DNA of 64,000 nucleotides from Nocardioides dokdonensis FR1436. GTDB taxonomy: Bacteria > Actinomycetota > Actinomycetes > Propionibacteriales > Nocardioidaceae. The translations under genes were made by a program, and so were the position numbers. Shown piece after piece: positions 57,361 to 64,000 of the stretch. The notes under the pieces are model-generated. The model was given only the letters and a program-made list of their open reading frames with translations. It searched no databases and was not told where the DNA came from. The stretch covers positions 2,728,001 through 2,792,000 of the forward strand of contig NZ_CP015079.1 of assembly GCF_001653335.1 (NCBI RefSeq), given 5' to 3'. Positions within the stretch are counted from its first letter, which is position 1. Each line of letters starts with the position of its first letter.

Positions 57361-58793
57361 CAGATCCGGTCCGTCACGAAGAGCAGCGGGTCGACGCTGA
57401 CGTTGGCGTAGGCCATCTTGTCGAGGAACTTGGGGCGCAGCCCAGTGGCCCGCAGGCGCCCGAGCGAGCGGCCGTCGCGGTCGAAGCCCATCGAGTTGTC
57501 GAAGACGAAGATGTCCTGGAGCGTGATGATGTCGCCCTCCATCCGCTCCACCTCGGTGATGTGGGTGATCCGGCGGGTGCCGTCCTTGAAGCGGGTCTGG
57601 TGCACGATCATGTCGACCGCGGAGGCGACCTGCTCGCGGATCGCGCGCACCGGCAGGTCCATGCCGGCCATCAGCACCATCGTCTCCATCCGCGACAGGG
57701 TGTCGCGCGGTCCGTTGGAGTGCAGGGTGCAGATCGAGCCGTCGTGGCCGGTGTTCATCGCCTGCAGCATGTCGAGCGCCGAGGCGTCGCGGACCTCGCC
57801 GACGATGATCCGGTCGGGGCGCATCCGCAGGCTGTTCTTGACCAGGTCGCGGATCGAGACCTCGCCCTTGCCCTCGATGTTCGACGGGCGCGACTCCAGG
57901 CGCACGACGTGCTCCTGCTTGAGCTGCAGCTCGGCGGCGTCCTCGATGGTGACGATCCGCTCGTCGTCGGGGATGAACGAGCTCAGCACGTTGAGGGTGG
58001 TCGTCTTCCCGGCACCGGTGGAGCCCGAGACGAAGATGTTGAGCCGCCCGCGCACGCACGCCTCGAGGAAGTCGGCGGTGGGGTCGGTCAGCGAGCCGAA
58101 CCGGATCAGGTCCTGCACGCCGAGCGGGTCGGCGGCGAACTTGCGGATCGTGAGCGCCGAGCCGTCGACGGCCAGCGGCGGCACCACCGCGTTGACGCGG
58201 CTGCCGTCGGGCAGCCGGGCGTCGACCATGGGGGAGGACTCGTCGACGCGGCGCCCGATGCGGGAGACGATCTTGTCGATCGTGCGCCGCAGGTGCGCCT
58301 CGTCGGCGAACTTGGCCGCGGCCGGCACCAGCCGCCCGCTCTTCTCCAGCCAGATCGAGGCGTGCCCGTTGACCATCACCTCGGAGACGTCGGGGTCGCG
58401 CAGGTAGGGCTCGATCGGCCCGTAGCCGAGGATGTCGTCGCTGATCTCCTGCGAGACCCGCCGCCGGTCGCTGCTCGACAGCGGTCGGTCCTGGTGGGCG
58501 AGCACGTCCGCGAGCACCGTGCGCACCCGCTGGTCGAGCTCGTCGGTGTCCATGTCGGCGTCGTACAGGTGCGGGCCGAGCTGCTTGACCAGCTCGACGT
58601 GCACCTTGGCCTTGAGCTCGTCGATGCGGTCGCCCTCGATGCGCCCGCCCAGCGAGCGGCGCGGCGCCGGGGGCGCCGCGGGGGCCGTCGTCGTGCCGGT
58701 CGCACCGTCGACGGCCGCGTCGAGCGCCTGCTCCTCGCCCTCGGAGCCCGGCGCACGACGGGCGGCGGCGAGCCGGTCGGAAAGGCTGCTCAT
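57360..58793 (-). CDS. tadA: Tad pilus assembly ATPase TadA (CpaF)
   Basis: Secretion ATPase that powers pilus assembly; 477 residues. N-terminal variable region to about 75, CpaF-type domain, then the VirB11/PilT fold. Walker A SGSTGAGKTTT is at about 254-264, the Asp box DERIVTIEDAAELQL follows, then a Walker B with MRPDRIIVGEVRD, and a His box in CTLHSNGP. The ATG at 58793 overlaps the tadZ stop (ATGA). No second tadA is present. Confidence 0.96.
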   Translation of the reverse strand: MSSLSDRLAAARRAPGSEGEEQALDAAVDGATGTTTAPAAPPAPRRSLGGRIEGDRIDELKAKVHVELVKQLGPHLYDADMDTDELDQRVRTVLADVLAHQDRPLSSSDRRRVSQEISDDILGYGPIEPYLRDPDVSEVMVNGHASIWLEKSGRLVPAAAKFADEAHLRRTIDKIVSRIGRRVDESSPMVDARLPDGSRVNAVVPPLAVDGSALTIRKFAADPLGVQDLIRFGSLTDPTADFLEACVRGRLNIFVSGSTGAGKTTTLNVLSSFIPDDERIVTIEDAAELQLKQEHVVRLESRPSNIEGKGEVSIRDLVKNSLRMRPDRIIVGEVRDASALDMLQAMNTGHDGSICTLHSNGPRDTLSRMETMVLMAGMDLPVRAIREQVASAVDMIVHQTRFKDGTRRITHITEVERMEGDIITLQDIFVFDNSMGFDRDGRSLGRLRATGLRPKFLDKMAYANVSVDPLLFVTDRI

Positions 58794-59992
58794 CCTGGTC
58801 TCCTCATCCGGAAGCGGGCCCGGCCGCGGCCGGCGTCGGTCTGGTCGGCCCCCTCCCCGGTCGTCGGGGTGCCGGCCGGCACCGGTGCCGGGTCGCCGGC
58901 CAGGGTCGCTGCCAGCTGCCGCACCGCGGTGCTGGAGGCGTGGTCGGGCGACGTGGCCACGATCGGGACGCCGGAGTTGGTGGACGCGGCGATGTCGATG
59001 GAGGAGCCGACCTGGGTGGCGATCGGCATCCCGAGGATGGCCTCGACCTTCTCGGGGCCGATGCCGACGGCGTCGTCGGCGCGGTTGAGGAGCAGGTGCC
59101 GGTGGCCGCGGGCGATGTCGAGCATGTCGAGGGTCTCGAGCGCGACCTTGACGTTCTTGAGCGTCGGGACGTCGAGCGTGGCCACGATGATGCACTCGTC
59201 GGTCTCGTCGAGCGCGGTGAGCACCTGCTCGTCGAAGGCGGGAGCGGTGTCGACCACGACGAAGTCGAAGGACTCGCGCAGCGTGCGCAGCACCCGCGTC
59301 ACCAGCGCGGGGGTGACCCGCTCGCGGGCGTCGGGGTGGGCCGGAGCGGCCAGCACCATCAGCGAGTGCTCGTGGCGGGTGAGCAGGCCGTCGAGCTGCT
59401 CGGTGTCGAGGTCGGACTCCGAGCCGATCGCGTGCTCGATCGAGTGGGTCGGGAAGAGCTGCATGGTGATCGCGACGTCACCGAAGGCGAGGTCGAGGTC
59501 GACCAGGCAGACCCGGCGCGCGCCGCGGTCGGCCAGCGCCAGGGCCAGGTTGACCGCCATCGTCGTCTTGCCGACCCCGCCCTTGGGGGAGAAGACGGTG
59601 ATCACGCGGCCGGGCTGGTGCGCCCCCGCCGGGCCGCGCAGGGCGACGTGCAGCTCGTGGGCGCGCGCCACGGCGGCGGCGACCGCGGCACCCTCACCGT
59701 CCGGTACGACGTCGCGGGCGCCGGCGTGCATGGCGCGGGTGAGCACGTCGGTGTCGACCTCGGCACGCACCAGCACCACGCTGAGCATCGGGCGGGTGGT
59801 GCGCAGGTCCTCGCAGGCCTTGAGGGCGTCGTCGAGGTCGAGGTGCGGGCCGAGCACGACGACGTACTCGTCGCTGTGCACGTCCAGCCAGGCGCGCATC
59901 CGCTCCGCCGAGTCCACGCCCTGGCTGCCGGGGGGCAGGGCGTCGAGCAGGGCGGTGACGGTGGCGTTGTCGGTGTCGACGACGACGGGCAT
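58790..59992 (-). CDS. tadZ: Tad pilus localisation ATPase TadZ (CpaE)
   Basis: ParA/MinD-like ATPase that places the pilus machine at the pole in other bacteria; 400 residues. A receiver-like N-terminal domain (about 1-120) lacks a clear phospho-Asp. The ATPase domain has deviant Walker A PKGGVGKTT (136-144), switch I DLDLAFGDV and Walker B VVVDTAPAF. The C terminus is basic. ATG start at 59992. It is separated from cpaB by 58 bases; same direction. Confidence 0.94.
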   Translation of the reverse strand: MPVVVDTDNATVTALLDALPPGSQGVDSAERMRAWLDVHSDEYVVVLGPHLDLDDALKACEDLRTTRPMLSVVLVRAEVDTDVLTRAMHAGARDVVPDGEGAAVAAAVARAHELHVALRGPAGAHQPGRVITVFSPKGGVGKTTMAVNLALALADRGARRVCLVDLDLAFGDVAITMQLFPTHSIEHAIGSESDLDTEQLDGLLTRHEHSLMVLAAPAHPDARERVTPALVTRVLRTLRESFDFVVVDTAPAFDEQVLTALDETDECIIVATLDVPTLKNVKVALETLDMLDIARGHRHLLLNRADDAVGIGPEKVEAILGMPIATQVGSSIDIAASTNSGVPIVATSPDHASSTAVRQLAATLAGDPAPVPAGTPTTGEGADQTDAGRGRARFRMRRPG

Positions 59993-60050
59993 CGGTGCTG
60001 CCTCCTTCGGTGCTGCAGGGGGGGTGCGGGGGGAGCTGCTGGGGGAGGGA

Positions 60051-60797
60051 TCAGCCCTGGAAGAGGTTCTGCGGGGTCGTCGGGGGCGACAGCTTGACCT
60101 TGGAGTCCTCCGTGAGCAGCGCGAAGGAGAGCTCGCCCTGGCTCTGGCCGAGCAGCACCTTCTGCATCTGCGGCTGGCCCACGGAGAGGGTGATCAGGGT
60201 GCGGGGCAGGGTCTCGGCGACCTGCTCGCCGTCCTGGCCCTCGACCGTGGTCGTGGTGGTGATCGGGGTGGTGGACCCGACCGCGATCACCGTCACCCGG
60301 GTCAGCAGGACCCGGCTGTAGGGCTGGCCGGTGGTGGTATCGGTGCCGTTGACGAAGACCGCCACCTCGGAGCCGGGGTTGACGAAGCCGGCGACGCGGG
60401 CGGGGTCGGTGAGGTTGATCGACATGGCCATGTCGCCCTTCTCGGGGATCTGCAGCCGGGTCTCCTCGACGGCGCTCGCGCCCAGCTTCTGCGGCACGAC
60501 CTGCTCGCCCGGGTAGATCGTCGTCAGCGCGACGTCCTGCTCGACCCCCTCGGTGGTGGTCAGGGCGCCGGGCAGGATCTGGCCCTGGGCGACCGGCTGG
60601 AAGGCGAGCTTGCCGCCGGCGGAGGCCGCGGCCACGCTCTCACCGCGCTCGATCTGCTGGGTGGCCACGAGGACCTCGCTGGTCTCGAAGGCGTCACGGG
60701 CCCGGTTGTCGGCGCCCTGCACGTAGAGGAACACCAGCACCGTGCCCAGCGCAGCCACCACCGCAGCCACGATCAGCAGTACTCGTCGACGATCCAT
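60051..60797 (-). CDS. cpaB: Pilus assembly protein CpaB/RcpC
   Basis: Periplasmic-side component of the Tad system; 248 residues. An N-terminal helix (about 7-28) anchors the protein. A SAF domain follows (about 42-105: VLVATQQIERGESV...), then the RcpC domain with INLTDPARVAGFVNPGSEVAVFV. The ATG at 60797 is preferred over a GTG 54 bases upstream because GAGAGGG lies eight bases before it. It is the first gene of the minus-strand tad series. The 190-base gap upstream may contain its promoter; I see no well-matched -35/-10 pair there. Confidence 0.93.
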   Translation of the reverse strand: MDRRRVLLIVAAVVAALGTVLVFLYVQGADNRARDAFETSEVLVATQQIERGESVAAASAGGKLAFQPVAQGQILPGALTTTEGVEQDVALTTIYPGEQVVPQKLGASAVEETRLQIPEKGDMAMSINLTDPARVAGFVNPGSEVAVFVNGTDTTTGQPYSRVLLTRVTVIAVGSTTPITTTTTVEGQDGEQVAETLPRTLITLSVGQPQMQKVLLGQSQGELSFALLTEDSKVKLSPPTTPQNLFQG

Positions 60798-60990
60798 CTC
60801 GGTGCCCTCTCCCTCGACGGCGCGCGGGAGCCCTGAGGCCCCATGCACCACCTGTCCCTCCGGGCGCAGAGCTGCACCCGTGTTCCCACCGACGATGCTA
60901 GGGACGAGCGGGCCGGTCCATACGGCTTTCGCTGCACTCTGGACGTAAAGACGAGACGGGTGGTGACCTGGCTCACCCCTCGCAGGCGGC

Positions 60991-62796
60991 TCAGGCGGAC
61001 GGGCCGCCGTACAGCTGCTCGATGCGCTCGCGCTGCTCGTGCACCACGACGGAGCGCTTGAGCTTCAGGCTGGGGGTCAGCTGGCCGCCCTCCTCGGTCC
61101 ACTCGTCGGGCAGCACCACGAACTTGCGGATCGACTCGGCCTTGGAGACCGCCTTGTTGGCGTCGTCGACGGCCTGGTCGATCTCGGACCGCAGGTCGGC
61201 GTCGTCCAGCAGCACCTCGAGGTCGCCGGACTTGCCGTGCCGCTCGGCCCAGCCGGGCACCGCCTCGCGGTCCAGGGTGATCAGCGCGCCGATGAAGGGC
61301 TGGCCGTCGCCCACGACCACGCACTGGTCGACCAGCGGGTGGGCGCGCAGCCGGTCCTCGAGCACGGCCGGGGCGACGTTCTTGCCGCCGGCGGTCACCA
61401 GGATCTCCTTCTTGCGCCCGGTGATCCGCACGAATCCCTCGTCGTCGACCTCACCGACGTCGCCGGTGTGGAACCAGCCGTCGCGCTCGAGCGCCTCTGC
61501 GCTCGCCTCCTCGTTGGCCCAGTAGCCGGCGAAGACCTGGCCGCCGCGGAACAGCAGCTCGCCGTCGTCGGCGACCCGGACGGCCGTGCCCGGCATCGGG
61601 CGGCCCACGGTGCCGATGCGGGTGGCGTCGGGGGTGTTGAAGCTCAGCGCGGCCGTCGTCTCGGTGAGGCCGTAGCCCTCGAGCACGGTCATGCCGATGC
61701 CGCGGTAGAAGTGGCCCAGGCGCTCGCCCAGCGGCGCGCCACCCGAGATGGCGAACTCGCAGCGCCCGCCCAGGGCGTCGCGCAGCTTGGCGTAGACCAG
61801 CCGCGAGAAGACCGCGTGCGCGGCGCGCACCCGCAGCGGCGTACGCCCCTTGTCCTGGGCGCGCGACCAGGCGATCGCGGTCTCGGCGGCCCGGTCGAAG
61901 ATCGCGCCGCGACCCTCGGTGGCGGCCTTCTGCGAGGCGGTGTTGAAGACCTTCTCGAAGACCCGCGGCACCGCGAGGATGAAGGTGGGCTGGAACTCCT
62001 GGAGGTCGGCCAGCAGGTTCTTGATGTCGGAGCTGTGCCCCAGGCGGGTGCGCTTCTTGACCGCACCGATCTGGATGATCCGGGCGAAGACGTGGGCCAG
62101 CGGCAGGAACAGCAGCGTGGCGGCGCCCTCGGTGTCGAAGAGGGCGTCGAGCTCGTCGGTGGCCACGCCGAGCTCGAACATGAAGTTGCCGTGCGTCAGC
62201 ATGCAGCCCTTGGGCCGCCCGGTGGTGCCCGAGGTGTAGATCAGGGTGGCCAGGTCCAGCGGCGTCGTCGCCGTACGCCGCGCCTCCAGCTGCGCGTCGT
62301 CGACGTCCGCACCCAGGCGCGTGAGCACGTCGACCGCGTTGTCGGCGAAGGACCACAGGTGGTGGAGGTCGTCCAGCCCGCCGCGCACCGCCGCCACCCG
62401 CGCGACGTGCTCGTCGCTCTCGGCGACGACCGCGCAGGCCCCGGAGTCGCGCAGGATCCAGGCGACCTGCTCCTCCGACGAGGTCTCGTAGACCGGCACG
62501 GTGACCGCGCCGGCGAACCAGATCGCGTAGTCGAGCAGGGTCCACTCGTAGCGGGTCTTGGAGATCAGTGCGACCCGGTCGCCGGCCTCGACGCCGGCCG
62601 CGACGAGTCCCTTCGCGACCCCGGTGACGTCCTCGAGGAACTGCGCCGCCGTGACGTCCTGCCACCCTGACCCGTCCGCCGCCGGGCGGCTGAACACGAC
62701 CGCGTCCGGCGCCTGGGCGGCGTTCGTGACGATGTCGTCGGTGAGGTTCCCGGTCGCGGGGACCTCGATCGTCAGGGGCGTGGAGAACTCACGCAC
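60991..62796 (-). CDS. Long-chain fatty-acid-CoA ligase (FadD15-like)
   Basis: Acyl-CoA synthetase of 601 residues. AMP-binding motif IYTSGTTGRPKG, the ACS A8 region with WFHTGDVGEVDDEGF and GRKKE, and the catalytic Lys near the C terminus (SLKLKRS) are all present. In length and order it resembles the AMP-forming long-chain enzymes of actinobacteria. The start is taken as GTG 62796 because AAGGAGA lies six bases upstream; an ATG and GTG at 62811-62817 would place that SD inside the gene. TAACGT at 62875-62870 may be the -10. Position before the SRPBCC and ArsA-like genes matches mycobacterial Rv2187. Confidence 0.93.
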   Translation of the reverse strand: MREFSTPLTIEVPATGNLTDDIVTNAAQAPDAVVFSRPAADGSGWQDVTAAQFLEDVTGVAKGLVAAGVEAGDRVALISKTRYEWTLLDYAIWFAGAVTVPVYETSSEEQVAWILRDSGACAVVAESDEHVARVAAVRGGLDDLHHLWSFADNAVDVLTRLGADVDDAQLEARRTATTPLDLATLIYTSGTTGRPKGCMLTHGNFMFELGVATDELDALFDTEGAATLLFLPLAHVFARIIQIGAVKKRTRLGHSSDIKNLLADLQEFQPTFILAVPRVFEKVFNTASQKAATEGRGAIFDRAAETAIAWSRAQDKGRTPLRVRAAHAVFSRLVYAKLRDALGGRCEFAISGGAPLGERLGHFYRGIGMTVLEGYGLTETTAALSFNTPDATRIGTVGRPMPGTAVRVADDGELLFRGGQVFAGYWANEEASAEALERDGWFHTGDVGEVDDEGFVRITGRKKEILVTAGGKNVAPAVLEDRLRAHPLVDQCVVVGDGQPFIGALITLDREAVPGWAERHGKSGDLEVLLDDADLRSEIDQAVDDANKAVSKAESIRKFVVLPDEWTEEGGQLTPSLKLKRSVVVHEQRERIEQLYGGPSA

Positions 62797-62969
62797 GTCT
62801 GTCTCCTTCATGCTCACTTCTCAGGCCACGGTCTCGCCCGCTGCTGGTCGTGGCGGGACATCGTGCGGCACGTTACCGCCGCAAACGCGGGACGGCCCAT
62901 CCGGTACAGTCGCCGCGCACTCGGGCGAGAGACCCGGGTCACCACCGGCAGGGACAGGGGGTCAGTGAA

Positions 62970-63419
62970 GTGGCCGAGCAGACCACGTCGTCGATCGTGA
63001 TCGACGCGACACCCGCGGAGGTCATGGCAGTGATCGCCGACTTCGCGGAGTACCCCACCTGGGCCAAGGGCGTGAAGGTCGCCGACGTGCGCTCCACGAT
63101 CGACGCGGGACCCGACGCCGGCCGCGCCCGGGAGGTCTTCTTCTCCCTCGACGTCTCGCCGATCAAGGACGAGTACACGCTGGCCTACGAGTGGGACGGC
63201 GACCGACAGGTCACCTGGACCCTCGTCGAGGGCAAGATGCTGCGTGCGCTCGACGGCGCCTACGTGCTGGCCGACCGGGGCGGCTCGACCGAGGTGACCT
63301 ACCGGCTCGCCCTCGACGTCTCCATCCCGCTGATCGGCATGCTCAAGCGCAAGGGCGAGAAGATCCTCATCGACACGGCGCTGAAGGGCTTGAAGAAGCG
63401 CGTCGAGTCGATCGGCTGA
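62970..63419 (+). CDS. SRPBCC (polyketide cyclase/START-like) protein
   Basis: A 149-residue helix-grip protein: an opening strand with SSIVIDATPAEVMAVIADFAEYPTWAKGV, several beta strands, and the long closing helix LIDTALKGLKKRVESIG. It has a hydrophobic cavity by family, so it could bind a lipid or other ligand; ligand unknown. The GTG at 62970 has AGGGG about ten bases upstream. A TACAGT at 62905-62910 may be its -10. It corresponds in place to mycobacterial Rv2185c (TB16.3). It is probably co-transcribed with the following ATPase (13-base gap). Confidence 0.88.
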   Translation: MAEQTTSSIVIDATPAEVMAVIADFAEYPTWAKGVKVADVRSTIDAGPDAGRAREVFFSLDVSPIKDEYTLAYEWDGDRQVTWTLVEGKMLRALDGAYVLADRGGSTEVTYRLALDVSIPLIGMLKRKGEKILIDTALKGLKKRVESIG

Positions 63420-63432
63420 CCGGGGCGGCTGC

Positions 63433-64000
63433 GTGCGCATCCTGCTGTTCACCGGCAAGGGCGGGGTAGGCAAGTCCACCGTCGCGGCCGGCACCGCGGC
63501 CCTGGCGGCCGCTGCCGGGCACCGCACCCTGGTGCTGTCCACCGACGCCGCGCACTCGCTGGCCGATGCCTTCGCCGTGGGTGCGGGCCCCGAGCCCACC
63601 GAGGTCGCCCCGCGGCTCTTCGTGCAGCAGGTCGACGCGCAGCTGCGCTTCCAGCAGTCGTGGGCCGAGGTGCAGCACTACCTCCTCTCCGTCCTCGACG
63701 TCGTCGGGGTCGACCCGGTGGCCGCCGAGGAGCTCACGGTCCTGCCCGGCGCCGAGGAGGTCCTGGCGCTGCTCGAGCTGCGCCACCAGGCCCTGTCGGG
63801 TGCCTGGGACGTCGTCGTCGTCGACTGCGCGCCGACCGCCGAGACGCTGCGGCTGCTGGCCCTGCCGGAGGCGCTGGGCTGGTACATGCAGCGCGTCTTC
63901 CCGGCCGAGCGACGCATCATCAAGGTGCTCAAGCCGGTGCTGACCCGCAGTGTGGGGGTGCCGATGCCCGGCGACCAGGTCTTCGACGCCGTCGAGCGGC
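63433..64000 (+). CDS. ArsA/GET3-like ATPase, N-terminal part (runs off window)
   Basis: At least 189 residues; the reading frame is still open at the end of the window. A deviant Walker A GKGGVGKST is at residues 8-16, followed by switch I (STDAAHSLADAF) and a Walker B-like VVVVDCAPTAETLRLL with the ArsA/TRC40 pattern P-T-x-x-T-L-R. Family members act as anion-pump or tail-anchored-protein targeting ATPases. Actinobacterial relatives (Rv2184c type) have no known role. GTG start at 63433, 13 bases after the SRPBCC stop. No arsenic genes are near, so arsenite export is unlikely (inference). Confidence 0.88.
   Translation, partial: MRILLFTGKGGVGKSTVAAGTAALAAAAGHRTLVLSTDAAHSLADAFAVGAGPEPTEVAPRLFVQQVDAQLRFQQSWAEVQHYLLSVLDVVGVDPVAAEELTVLPGAEEVLALLELRHQALSGAWDVVVVDCAPTAETLRLLALPEALGWYMQRVFPAERRIIKVLKPVLTRSVGVPMPGDQVFDAVER

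Noticed and set aside
57561..60836. 1091-codon plus-strand open frame across the tad genes
   Set aside because: Antisense to tadA, tadZ and cpaB, which have clear Walker and SAF motifs. Long spurious frames are expected at this GC content.

Overview
The window is very GC-rich DNA from an actinobacterium. GTG starts are frequent, ATGA/GTGA stop-start overlaps are common, and the cytochrome bc-aa3 gene set is of actinobacterial type. Protein style and gene order resemble Nocardioidaceae (Nocardioides-like); this is inferred without any database search. I saw no rRNA, tRNA, CRISPR array, insertion sequence or prophage gene.

Layout. 1-4.1 kb: the end of a membrane-protein gene, then a betaine/choline-type ABC importer (ATPase with CBS domains, permease, lipoprotein receptor). 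4.1-6.7 kb: PTS fructose-type EIIABC and HPr on the minus strand behind a near-consensus promoter. 6.8-15.5 kb: a small membrane protein, rpsO, pnp, an M16 peptidase, a Rossmann oxidoreductase, a methyltransferase, dapB and a secreted thermolysin-like protease. 15.5-20 kb: azlCD, GNAT, aldo/keto reductase, a DMT-type membrane protein and DUF3043. 20-22.8 kb: the envelope-stress module pspA-pspAA-htpX-pspAB. 22.8-25.4 kb: a GAF histidine kinase, a cluster of repeats, and nadA.

26.4-48.6 kb is a conserved actinobacterial respiratory neighbourhood: glycerate kinase, erpA, a PfkB-type adenosine kinase, a cysteine desulfurase with a TusA-like protein, ctaC-ctaD-ctaF, an L,D-transpeptidase, qcrCAB with ctaE, a ctaG-like gene, trpD, an exonuclease/UvrC-like hybrid, an NYN-domain protein, and an NlpC/P60 hydrolase behind a probable c-di-AMP (ydaO-type) riboswitch. 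From memory, the order matches the Mycobacterium tuberculosis Rv2190c-Rv2205c region in broad outline. The genes supply the bcc-aa3 respiratory chain, its iron-sulfur and haem-copper maturation, and cell-wall remodelling.

48.6-60.8 kb differs from that plan. Two membrane-linked metalloproteases and a VOC protein are followed by a decayed metalloprotease fragment, then a Tad/Flp pilus locus (flp, two-component system, tadC, a VWA-tadB fusion, tadA, tadZ, cpaB). After it the conserved order resumes with a fadD15-like acyl-CoA synthetase, an SRPBCC protein and an ArsA-like ATPase (cut by the window end), like Rv2187-Rv2185c-Rv2184c.

A repeated regulatory theme is a TAnnnT hexamer six or seven bases upstream of the start codon in more than a dozen genes. 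This points to leaderless transcripts. One of them is a 17-codon reading frame whose stop overlaps the start of the ctaG-like gene.
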